Below, piece by piece: positions 21,151 through 28,641 of a DNA stretch of 64,000 nucleotides (position 1 is the stretch's first letter; each line of letters starts with the position of its first letter). This DNA is from F22 sp963675625 (GTDB taxonomy: Bacteria > Bacteroidota > Bacteroidia > Bacteroidales > Bacteroidaceae): assembly GCA_963675625.1 (NCBI GenBank), contig OY776497.1:2046001-2110000 (forward strand). Direction: 5' to 3'. Made by a program: the position numbers and the translations under genes. Under the pieces are notes generated by a model. That model was not told the DNA's origin. It saw only the letters and a program-made list of their open reading frames with translations, and ran no database searches.

Positions 21151-22475
21151 GCTTTTTCTGTTTCGATGTTTCCAACAACAATCACTTTTATGTCATCTAA
21201 TCGTAAATATCTTTTTGCTAAACGTTGCATTTCTTGTGGAGTCATTTCTTGCGTTACTCGCGCAATTTTATCCAGTTCCCCCGATGGGAGATTATATTCA
21301 TGAAGAGTCAACCAATAAGAAGATATCCCCAAAAGCCCTTCAACCTTTCGACTGTTTTCCCCAATCATATAATTACGTAAACGCTCCATCTCTTCATCGC
21401 TAACTAGCTCATCTTGTAATTTCTGTAGCTCTTTATATACACTAGTTATAAGTTGTTGTACATGTTTGGTATCTGTTTGGGCGCTTATTATGTAAATGCC
21501 TCCAAGTGGGGAACCACTGATGCTAGCACCGATGCCATAAGTCAGCCCTTCTTTTTCACGAATTTGTGACATCAACCGACTTCCGAAATATCCACCTAGT
21601 AATGTCATTAACATTTGTACACCATGGATGTCTGGGTGGTACATAGTAATAGCAGGAGCGACAAAATTGACTGCGCATTGTTGTGCATCTGGACGGGCAA
21701 CTAGAATCTGTTTATCTGAGCAGGGATTCATAGGGTAACTTGAAAAAACTTTTTTTTCATGAGATGTACGGATCCCAAAATCGATAGATCCAAAAGTTCC
21801 TGCTAGAGTATCAATGATTGTATTGTTGTATTGTCCTGTAAGCAATAGCCAACATTTATCAGCCACGTAATACTGGTTGTAAAAATCACGTAAGATCTCT
21901 ACATTTAGTTTGCCATAATCAGACTCTTGAAGAAGCTCGCCTAGGGGATGATTAGGGCCATATATTGCTTTGCTTCGTTCACGACTTGCCAAGTAGGTTA
22001 CTTTTTCCATTGACACTAGCCACTCGTGTTTGTCTTGACTCACTTTTTGTTCCAGTTCGTGTTTTGGAAAGGTAGGAGTTGTAATCAATTCATACAACAG
22101 TTGAATCAGTCTTGGCGCATGTTTAGTGAGAGAGAATAGGGTGAAATCCGTTGTATACATGTTAGCATTGACAGACATAAATGCACCATAAGTATCTAGC
22201 ATTTCTGCTATTTCTGCTGAACTATATTTTAGTGATCCTTCCTGAATCATTTTACAAGTCATACCTGCTACTAAGCGTTGTGGCTCAACTAATCTTCCAG
22301 CCTCGAAAGTCACATCTAAGCGAATTACTTCTTGATTACCTGTGCGCACTGTTTGCAGTTCCACCCCGTTGGGAAGTAGTTGCGAACTGGGTGGTATTAA
22401 GCTGATTAATTTTCCACTTCCCAGTACTGGAGGAATGCCACGATCGAGTATAGCTGTATATTGTTGTTGCGTCAT
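21147..22475 (-). CDS. M16 peptidase-like protein lacking the zinc motif
   Basis: 442 residues with the two-lobed fold of M16 (insulinase/processing peptidase) proteins: an N-lobe starting PNGVELQTVRTGNQEVIRLDV and a C-lobe with LGGYFGSRLMSQIREKEGLTYGIGA, the typical R/Y region. The HxxEH zinc motif is absent: the aligned segment reads VAGMTCKMIQEGSLKYSS. It is therefore predicted to be non-catalytic, like the structural subunit of mitochondrial processing peptidase-type pairs. No catalytic partner is nearby. There is no signal peptide, so it is probably cytoplasmic. It lies 20 bases after kdsB and overlaps the MORN gene by four bases. Confidence 0.85.
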   Translation of the reverse strand: MTQQQYTAILDRGIPPVLGSGKLISLIPPSSQLLPNGVELQTVRTGNQEVIRLDVTFEAGRLVEPQRLVAGMTCKMIQEGSLKYSSAEIAEMLDTYGAFMSVNANMYTTDFTLFSLTKHAPRLIQLLYELITTPTFPKHELEQKVSQDKHEWLVSMEKVTYLASRERSKAIYGPNHPLGELLQESDYGKLNVEILRDFYNQYYVADKCWLLLTGQYNNTIIDTLAGTFGSIDFGIRTSHEKKVFSSYPMNPCSDKQILVARPDAQQCAVNFVAPAITMYHPDIHGVQMLMTLLGGYFGSRLMSQIREKEGLTYGIGASISGSPLGGIYIISAQTDTKHVQQLITSVYKELQKLQDELVSDEEMERLRNYMIGENSRKVEGLLGISSYWLTLHEYNLPSGELDKIARVTQEMTPQEMQRLAKRYLRLDDIKVIVVGNIETEKA

Positions 22476-22495
22476 TTCAATTTTAAATTAATTGC

Positions 22496-23260
22496 TTATA
22501 TATTTTGAATCAGCTGAGCCGCTTTTTCTAAATCTTCTGGGGTATCAATACCCACTGTAGCTATATTTGTCTCAGCTGTCCAGATTGTATAGCCATGTTC
22601 TAACCAGCGAAGTTGCTCAAGACTTTCTGCTGCTTCTGTAACTCCATAAGGAAGCTGAGATACTTCATCAAGTACTTCGGAGCGAAATGCATACATGCCA
22701 ATATGTCTATAAAAAGTGTGTTTTTTGAGCCAATCTTTTTTTTCCACACCACGTAGGTGAGGAATTGGTTCACGACTAAAATATATTGCACGGCCAGCTT
22801 TACTACGGGCTACTTTTGGTGAGTTGGGATCAAGTAGTCTTTCTATTGGTTCATCTGATGCAAAAGGTCGTACTAATGTAGCGATCTGTGTTGAGGGTGC
22901 CTGTATGAAACAATTGATTAAACTTGTGATTTGACATGGCTGGATAAATGGTTCATCTCCTTGTATGTTGACTACTATGTCGTAGTTTGTATCATGTCGT
23001 TTCATCATAATATGTAAAGCTTCTCGACAACGATCAGTCCCACTACGATGGTTAACATCTGTCATCACAACTTCTCCTCCAAAGGATTCAACAAGTGTGG
23101 CAATTCGTTCGTCATCTGTGGCTACACATACTGTAGCTATAGCTTGTTTTACTCGTTCGTATACCCACTGTATAACAGGCTTTTCCCCTAAAAGAGCTAA
23201 GGGTTTACCTGGAAATCGTGTTGATGCGTATCGAGCTGGTATAATTCCGATTACTTTCAT
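22496..23260 (-). CDS. kdsB: 3-deoxy-manno-octulosonate cytidylyltransferase
   Basis: 254 residues, the normal length. It makes CMP-Kdo from CTP and Kdo, the activation step for lipid A-core assembly, in the cytoplasm. Seen: the nucleotide-binding start IIPARYASTRFPGKPLALL, the metal/nucleotide motif VNIQGDEPFI and the C-terminal GIDTPEDLEKA. It is the first gene of a minus-strand run with the M16-like and MORN genes. No consensus -7 box was found between it and the divergent folK-like gene on this strand. Confidence 0.95.
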   Translation of the reverse strand: MKVIGIIPARYASTRFPGKPLALLGEKPVIQWVYERVKQAIATVCVATDDERIATLVESFGGEVVMTDVNHRSGTDRCREALHIMMKRHDTNYDIVVNIQGDEPFIQPCQITSLINCFIQAPSTQIATLVRPFASDEPIERLLDPNSPKVARSKAGRAIYFSREPIPHLRGVEKKDWLKKHTFYRHIGMYAFRSEVLDEVSQLPYGVTEAAESLEQLRWLEHGYTIWTAETNIATVGIDTPEDLEKAAQLIQNI

Positions 23261-23293
23261 GGCAATCTGTTTTAGTTTTTAATTATTTTTTGT

Positions 23294-23301
23294 TACCTTT
23301 G
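23294..23301 (+). promoter_or_regulatory. -7 box of the folK-like gene
   Basis: TACCTTTG matches TANNTTTG exactly. It lies 43 bases before the chosen start at 23344. Confidence 0.5.
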
Positions 23302-23343
23302 CGCATATAGGTTCTATTGAGACACAAAGAAAAAAGTACTGAT

Positions 23344-23724
23344 ATGAATCATCATCGCTGTATAATTTGTCTAGGAAGCAATCATCTCCCTATCCCACAT
23401 ATGACTTATGCTCAACAGGCTTTGACTGAGCTTTGGCCAAGCATTGTCTTTGAGGCAGAGTTACATACTCCTGCACAAGATATGGATACAAATGCGGCTC
23501 CATTTGTCAATCAAGTTGCTCATTTCAACACTTCACTAACTATTGATGAAGTCAAGAAGCTTTGCAAGCAAATCGAACACAATTGTGGACGATGTAGAGC
23601 CGAAAAAGAACAACATATTATCCGTATGGATATCGACTTACTTATCTATGATAAAACCGTATTAAAACCTAAACAGTTACGGTGGCCTTGGTTGAAACAC
23701 TTATCAATACTTGCAACAAAATAG
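23344..23724 (+). CDS. Short HPPK (FolK)-like protein
   Basis: 126 residues from the ATG at 23344, where the family start CIICLGSN appears immediately; the frame also allows 23317. 6-Hydroxymethyl-7,8-dihydropterin pyrophosphokinase transfers pyrophosphate from ATP in folate synthesis. Seen: GSN near the N-terminus and the metal-binding Asp-x-Asp motif in RMDIDLLIYD, matching the two aspartates that hold magnesium. The protein ends soon after, in RWPWLKHLSILATK, about 30 residues shorter than Escherichia coli FolK, and the usual C-terminal P-H-P region is not recognisable. It may be a minimal form or a pterin-binding relative; pterin kinase activity is likely but not certain. Confidence 0.7.
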   Translation: MNHHRCIICLGSNHLPIPHMTYAQQALTELWPSIVFEAELHTPAQDMDTNAAPFVNQVAHFNTSLTIDEVKKLCKQIEHNCGRCRAEKEQHIIRMDIDLLIYDKTVLKPKQLRWPWLKHLSILATK

Positions 23725-23749
23725 AAAGAGTAAAAAACTCAATTTATAG

Positions 23750-23788
23750 ATATCTGGAAGTGTATTTGAAAAATATTCTCCCAGATAT
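23750..23788. terminator. Possible terminator between convergent folK-like and PBP genes
   Basis: ATATCTGG (23750-23757) pairs with CCAGATAT (23781-23788) across a 23-base interior that can partly pair again. There is no clean T-run, so the call rests on position between two convergent stops. Confidence 0.4.
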
Positions 23789-23803
23789 TATATTTTGGAG
23801 TTA

Positions 23804-26143
23804 TTATTGAAAGAAATCATCTAATCCATCATCTTGCTTATTATTATCTTGTAATATAGGATTGTTATTTACAGTCTCTGCACATGGCTCATAATCCTTC
23901 ATGATAGGAAAGATGGTGTCGGGTTGTATCTCTAATTGCTTATTAGCATATACTTTTTTCATATATTCGGCCCAAATTGGTAGAGCCATCGAAGCACCTT
24001 GCCCATAGTACATGCGGTCGAAGTGGATGTCACGTTCTTCTCCACCAACCCAACAGCCAGACACTAAGTTAGGAGTAATACCCATAAACCAACCATCAGA
24101 GTTGCCATTTGTAGTTCCTGTTTTTCCTGCTATTGCACCATCAAATTTGTATTTGTATCGTAGACGTACACCAGTACCATGATCAATAACTTCGCTGAGC
24201 ATATCCAGCATCTTTTGGGTACTCTCTTTACTAATGACTTCTTGCATTTTTGGTGTAATGTCTAGAATAATGTTACCATGATTATCAGTAATGCGAGTTA
24301 CTATCATAGGTTTACAACGGATACCCCCATTGGCAAAAGTCGTATATGCACCTACCATTTCTTTGACAGAAATATCGCAAGGGCCTAAACAAAGGGCAGG
24401 AGTTGGTTGTAGTGATTGATTTTGTATACCAAAAGAATGTAACATACGTACCAAACTGTATGGAGACAATTTAGTCATTAGGTAAGCTGATATCCAATTA
24501 TTTGAGTTAGCTAGTCCCCAACGTAAAGTTACCATTTCTCCAATTCTTTTGTCACTAGAATTTCTTGGCTCCCAAATTTGTCCATCTTCAGTAACCACTG
24601 TTTGTTGTACATTTCGTACCATATCACATGGAGTAAACCCATTTTCCATAGCTAAGGAATATAAGAATGGTTTGATCGTAGAACCGACCTGACGACGACC
24701 TTTACTGACCATATCATATTGGAATATTCGGAAATTTGGTCCTCCTACGTAGGCTTTCACAGCACCAGTATGTGGATTCATACTCATAAATCCAGCACGT
24801 AAGAAAGATTTATAATAACGTATACTGTCTAATGGAGTCATGATAGTGTCTCGCATACCATGCCAACTCCATACACGCATTGGACGCTGTTTATAAAATG
24901 ACTTTTCAATATCTTTTTTATTAATACCCGCTTTAGTCATAGTACGCCAACGATCAGTTTGCTTCATTGCACGTTGTAGGATGTTTGTAACTTGCTCTTC
25001 TGTGAGATCCGTCGTGAATGGGCGTTGATGTTTGTATTTTAGTTCACGGAAGAAAGCAGGTTGGAGAGTCCCTTTTAAATGGTTTTCTACTGCCTCTTCT
25101 GCATATTTTTGCATGCGCGAATCAATAGTCGTATAGATTTTAAGCCCATCTGTGTAGATATTATAGTATCTACCATCTCTATTCTTATATTTATGACAGA
25201 AACCGTATAATGGATTGGTTGCCCATGCCAAGGAATCATCATAGTACTGTTGCTTTTGCCAGCCACGATATTTTGATTGGTTAGGCTTGTTGGCAGTTAG
25301 TATCGTACGCAAATATTCACGAAAATAAGGGGCTAGACCTTCTTTGTGGTCTACACTGTGGTAATCTAAACTTATTGGCAGTCTCTTCAATGAATCACAG
25401 GTAGCTTGGGTGATGTAGGATGCTTTATGCATTTGATCTAAGACAACATTGCGACGTCCTCGTGTACGCTCTGGTTTGTTGATTGGATTAAAATAGGCTG
25501 GATTTTTACACATCCCTATCAGTGTCGCAGCTTCTTCAATTTTTAAATCAATTGGTTTCTCCCCAAAATAAGTATTTGCTGCTGTTTGAATACCGACTGC
25601 GTTGTGAAGAAAGTCAAACTTATTCAGATACATTGTTAGTATTTCTTCTTTGGTGTAGAACCGCTCAAGTTGTGTTGCAATAACCCATTCAATAGGTTTT
25701 TGCATGGCACGATCCATGAAAGATGATGCACTGGGTGAGTAAAGTTGTTTAGCAAGTTGTTGAGTTATAGTTGATCCTCCTCCTGCATTGTCTTGACCAA
25801 GTATTAGTGTTTTGAATAGGACGCGAAAAAGTGCCTTGCCATCTATACCTGAATGTTCAGTAAAACGCGAATCTTCAGTTGCAATTAATGCTTGAACCAA
25901 ATAAGGAGATAAATCTTCGTAAGAACAGTATAGCCTGTTCTCAGTAGACACAGAATAAGTGCCCAATTGTTTGCCATCAGATGATATAATTTGTGTAGCA
26001 AACTTTACTGTTGGATTTTGTAATTCCTCAATAGGAGGCATATATCCAATCTTTCCGTGGCTAATTAGGACAAATAATGTCACAATGCTTGATACACCTA
26101 GAAAAAAAAGGATCCATAAACTGATAATTATTTTCTTTCTCAT
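23804..26143 (-). CDS. Class A penicillin-binding protein (PBP1A-type)
   Basis: 779 residues from the chosen start. A short cytoplasmic end and one membrane helix (about 5-28) are followed by a GT51 glycosyltransferase domain (EDSRFTEHSGID with the catalytic Glu, then GGSTITQQLAKQL) and a transpeptidase domain with SxxK (GSTIKPF), SxN (SNN in GLANSNNW) and KTGTT. It polymerises and cross-links peptidoglycan at the outer face of the inner membrane. The C-terminus is acidic (DDGLDDFFQ). The frame is open to 26179, but a -7 box at 26149-26156 lies within that extension. The ATG at 26143 (MRKKIIISLW) is directly after it, which implies a very short leader or a leaderless mRNA. Confidence 0.94.
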   Translation of the reverse strand: MRKKIIISLWILFFLGVSSIVTLFVLISHGKIGYMPPIEELQNPTVKFATQIISSDGKQLGTYSVSTENRLYCSYEDLSPYLVQALIATEDSRFTEHSGIDGKALFRVLFKTLILGQDNAGGGSTITQQLAKQLYSPSASSFMDRAMQKPIEWVIATQLERFYTKEEILTMYLNKFDFLHNAVGIQTAANTYFGEKPIDLKIEEAATLIGMCKNPAYFNPINKPERTRGRRNVVLDQMHKASYITQATCDSLKRLPISLDYHSVDHKEGLAPYFREYLRTILTANKPNQSKYRGWQKQQYYDDSLAWATNPLYGFCHKYKNRDGRYYNIYTDGLKIYTTIDSRMQKYAEEAVENHLKGTLQPAFFRELKYKHQRPFTTDLTEEQVTNILQRAMKQTDRWRTMTKAGINKKDIEKSFYKQRPMRVWSWHGMRDTIMTPLDSIRYYKSFLRAGFMSMNPHTGAVKAYVGGPNFRIFQYDMVSKGRRQVGSTIKPFLYSLAMENGFTPCDMVRNVQQTVVTEDGQIWEPRNSSDKRIGEMVTLRWGLANSNNWISAYLMTKLSPYSLVRMLHSFGIQNQSLQPTPALCLGPCDISVKEMVGAYTTFANGGIRCKPMIVTRITDNHGNIILDITPKMQEVISKESTQKMLDMLSEVIDHGTGVRLRYKYKFDGAIAGKTGTTNGNSDGWFMGITPNLVSGCWVGGEERDIHFDRMYYGQGASMALPIWAEYMKKVYANKQLEIQPDTIFPIMKDYEPCAETVNNNPILQDNNKQDDGLDDFFQ

Positions 26144-26148
26144 GACTG

Positions 26149-26156
26149 CAAAAGTA
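26149..26156 (-). promoter_or_regulatory. -7 box of the PBP gene, almost touching its start codon
   Basis: TACTTTTG on the minus strand matches exactly and ends only five bases before the ATG at 26143. If used, transcription would begin at or next to the start codon. Confidence 0.5.
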
Positions 26157-26262
26157 GTGACTTTCCTCGGAATTAGCAATTAGAAAAGGAAGAAATCTCA
26201 TGGTAAGATTCCTCCCTATATATATTTATAACATAAATGATTTAAGCTAACATGCTCAGAGC

Positions 26263-26931
26263 TCATTTCAGTTGGAAATGTTTGTTGATAGATGCAGCTA
26301 ACCTCTGCTTAACTTCTGATATCTTTATCTTTTTGTTCAGTTCCTTTTGTAAAGATGTGACACCTTTATCTTTAAAACCACATGGGTTGATGTAATCGAA
26401 AAATTTTAGGTCTGTGTTAACATTAAATGCTAACCCATGCATTGTGATATAGCGACTAGATCGTACTCCAATAGCGCATATCTTACGTGCATTCGGTCCA
26501 TTTCCGTCAATCCAAATACCGCGAGCAGAATCTACACGTGTTGCATGCAAATTGTAAGATTCGCAGACTTCTATTACACATTCTTCGAGAAGATATACAT
26601 AACTACGTAAGTTTAAATGATATCGTTCCAAATCAATAATCGGGTAGCAAACGACTTGACCTGGACCATGATAGGTAATGTCACCACCGCGGTCTATACG
26701 GTAAAAAGTCGCTCCTAGTTGTGTTAACGAGGTGGTATCTACAAGTAAATTTGAGTCATTGCCTGATTTTCCTAAAGTATATACATGAGGATGTTCACAA
26801 AAGATGATAGTATCTTCTTGTGTGGGAAGCGATGTTTGTTTACGTTCTAATTGTGCATAGAATATTTCATGCTGTTTTTCCCAAGCTTTTTGGTAGGGGA
26901 CTAATCCCCAGTCTACTATTTTTGTTTGCAT
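26263..26931 (-). CDS. lipB: Octanoyl-[acyl carrier protein]:protein N-octanoyltransferase
   Basis: 222 residues from the ATG at 26931. It moves octanoyl from ACP to lipoyl domains, the first step of lipoate assembly for the glycine cleavage H protein and 2-oxoacid dehydrogenases. Seen: GDITYHGPGQVVCYPI, KICAIGVRSSRYITMHGLAFNVN with the catalytic Lys region, and NPCGFKDKGVTSL with the active-site Cys. The frame extends to 26973, but the -7 box at 26971-26978 covers that start codon, so the internal ATG (MQTKIVDWG) is chosen. A link to gcvP, 1.7 kb away on the other strand, is functional rather than operonic. Confidence 0.95.
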   Translation of the reverse strand: MQTKIVDWGLVPYQKAWEKQHEIFYAQLERKQTSLPTQEDTIIFCEHPHVYTLGKSGNDSNLLVDTTSLTQLGATFYRIDRGGDITYHGPGQVVCYPIIDLERYHLNLRSYVYLLEECVIEVCESYNLHATRVDSARGIWIDGNGPNARKICAIGVRSSRYITMHGLAFNVNTDLKFFDYINPCGFKDKGVTSLQKELNKKIKISEVKQRLAASINKHFQLK

Positions 26932-26970
26932 AGTGATCAGGTTTTTAGGGATAATGCGTAGAGATAAGGA

Positions 26971-26978
26971 CAAAGTTA
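26971..26978 (-). promoter_or_regulatory. -7 box of lipB
   Basis: TAACTTTG on the minus strand is an exact match, 39 bases before the ATG at 26931. It overlaps the longer alternative start codon and so rules it out. Confidence 0.55.
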
Positions 26979-27024
26979 GTATTTTTTTTCGGACTTATGC
27001 GACAACTTCTTAAAAGAATATGAT

Positions 27025-27032
27025 TATATTTG
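27025..27032 (+). promoter_or_regulatory. -7 box of rsmG
   Basis: TATATTTG matches exactly, 71 bases before the ATG at 27104; the lipB promoter lies on the other strand 46 bases away. Confidence 0.5.
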
Positions 27033-27103
27033 CCCTGAGAAAGCTGATTAAAACCTAAACCTGTTCATTAGGAGTATGAGTAAGCAGGCTAATAGATAGA
27101 TAT

Positions 27104-27838
27104 ATGGATGAAATTTTGAAATACTTCCCTGAATTGAGTGATATACAACAAGAGCAATTTGGACGCTTGGGAGCGTTGTATAAAGAATGGAATGCTCGTA
27201 TAAATGTAATATCTAGAAAGGATATTGATAATTTGTATATACATCATGTGCTCCATTCTTTAGCTATTGCTAAAGTGTATGCTTTTGGTGAGGGTACTCG
27301 AATAATGGATCTTGGAACTGGGGGGGGATTTCCAGCTATACCATTAGCTATTATGTTTCCGAAAGTACATTTTCATCTTGTTGACCGTATTGCCAAGAAA
27401 CTTCGAGTATGTGAAGAAGTAAGTAAAGCTATAGGGCTTAAAAATATTACAATTCAGCATAATCGTGGAGAGGATATACAAGAACAATTTGATTTTGTGG
27501 TCAGTCGTGGGGTGATGCCTATGATGGATCTTTTTGAAATTGTACAGAAAAATATATCTAAAGAAGAACAAAATATTGTAGCTAATGGTTTGATCTGTCT
27601 TAAAGGTGGCGATTTGCATGATGAATTAGCACGTTGCGCTGATATTGTTGACATTTTTTCTATTGCAGATTATTTTGATGAAACGTTTTTTGAAACAAAA
27701 AAGGTTGTGTATTTACCAGCTGTTGAAGCTCTTAAATTGATGCCGTCAACTAACCCTAAAGCGTTTATGCCAAAAAGAATCAAGCAATCTGTTGGAAAGA
27801 AAAGAAAAAATAACCTAAGCATAGCTCGGAAGAGATGA
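27104..27838 (+). CDS. rsmG: 16S rRNA (guanine-527-N7)-methyltransferase
   Basis: 244 residues. A SAM-dependent methyltransferase that modifies G527 of 16S rRNA. Seen: NVISRKDIDNLYIHHVLHSLAI near the N-terminus, the SAM loop IMDLGTGGGFPAIPLAI (about 67-83) and the FVVSRGVM region. The C-terminal 35 residues are a very basic extension (PKRIKQSVGKKRKNN) beyond the usual 205-215-residue length, perhaps aiding rRNA binding. Its stop overlaps the next start by four bases (ATGA). Confidence 0.95.
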   Translation: MDEILKYFPELSDIQQEQFGRLGALYKEWNARINVISRKDIDNLYIHHVLHSLAIAKVYAFGEGTRIMDLGTGGGFPAIPLAIMFPKVHFHLVDRIAKKLRVCEEVSKAIGLKNITIQHNRGEDIQEQFDFVVSRGVMPMMDLFEIVQKNISKEEQNIVANGLICLKGGDLHDELARCADIVDIFSIADYFDETFFETKKVVYLPAVEALKLMPSTNPKAFMPKRIKQSVGKKRKNNLSIARKR

Positions 27839-28473
27839 AGATTAAAAAATTTGAATTTAACCTATTTCCAGTCAATACTTATTTGCTCTGGAATGAAAAT
27901 AATGAAGCGTTAATTATTGATCCTGGTTGTTGGAATGACAAAGAAAAAGAGACGCTCACCACTTATTTAGATACACACGATTTGGTTTTAAGAATGTTGT
28001 TAAATACACACCTTCACTTAGATCATATATTAGGTAACCCTTATGTGTGTCAGCAGTATGATTTGAAGCCTCATGCCCATCTCGGAGATGAATTTTGGCT
28101 GGAGAATGCTCCTAATCAATCTCGCATGTTTGGGTTTGAATTACCTGAACCACAAGTACCTGTAGGGTATCCTGTGGAAGATGGGGATGTGTTGGTGTTA
28201 GGTAATATTTCGTTAGAAGCCATTCATGTACCTGGACATTCACCTGGTTCCATTTGTTACTATAGTGCGAAAGATCGGTGTTTGTTTGGCGGCGATGTGT
28301 TGTTTCAAGGAAGTATAGGACGTGCTGATTTACGTGGGGGGAATTTTGAGGAACTTCGTGAAGGGATTTGTAAACGACTTTTTACCTTGCCAGATGAAAC
28401 AGTGGTGTACCCAGGACATGGTGCACCTACATCTATTGGTATTGAAAAGAGAGAAAATCCTTTCTTTAGATAA
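27835..28473 (+). CDS. MBL-fold metallo-hydrolase (glyoxalase II-like)
   Basis: 212 residues, cytoplasmic. The zinc-ligand set of the metallo-beta-lactamase fold is complete: THLHLDH, HVPGHSPGS, GGDVLFQGSIGRAD and YPGHGAPTS. The layout matches the short glyoxalase II-like hydrolases that cleave thioesters such as S-lactoylglutathione, but the C-terminal glutathione-binding domain is absent, so the substrate is open. It is coupled to rsmG by a four-base overlap. A 10-bp hairpin after the stop (28488-28509) has only a weak T-run. Confidence 0.88.
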   Translation: MKIKKFEFNLFPVNTYLLWNENNEALIIDPGCWNDKEKETLTTYLDTHDLVLRMLLNTHLHLDHILGNPYVCQQYDLKPHAHLGDEFWLENAPNQSRMFGFELPEPQVPVGYPVEDGDVLVLGNISLEAIHVPGHSPGSICYYSAKDRCLFGGDVLFQGSIGRADLRGGNFEELREGICKRLFTLPDETVVYPGHGAPTSIGIEKRENPFFR

Positions 28474-28487
28474 TATTTTTTGTTGTG

Positions 28488-28509
28488 TTTAGGAGAAAGT
28501 TCTCTTAAA
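28488..28509 (+). terminator. Weak hairpin after rsmG-MBL operon
   Basis: A 10-bp stem with one G-U pair and a two-base loop. The following sequence is mixed rather than a T-run, so termination is uncertain. Confidence 0.3.
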
Positions 28510-28641
28510 CATGTTGATTGCTCTTTCTTTTGGGTGTATGGATATTGATTTTCATCATGCTATATGTTGCAAAAGCTTTTCTCTTGAAAACGACGACCTT
28601 ATACTTTAGACCTTAATATAATAACTTAATGAAAACTGACT

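Noticed and set aside
28474..28641. Glycine riboswitch before gcvP
   Set aside because: The 168-base leader lacks the paired aptamer motifs and has no terminator or anti-terminator arrangement that I can see.
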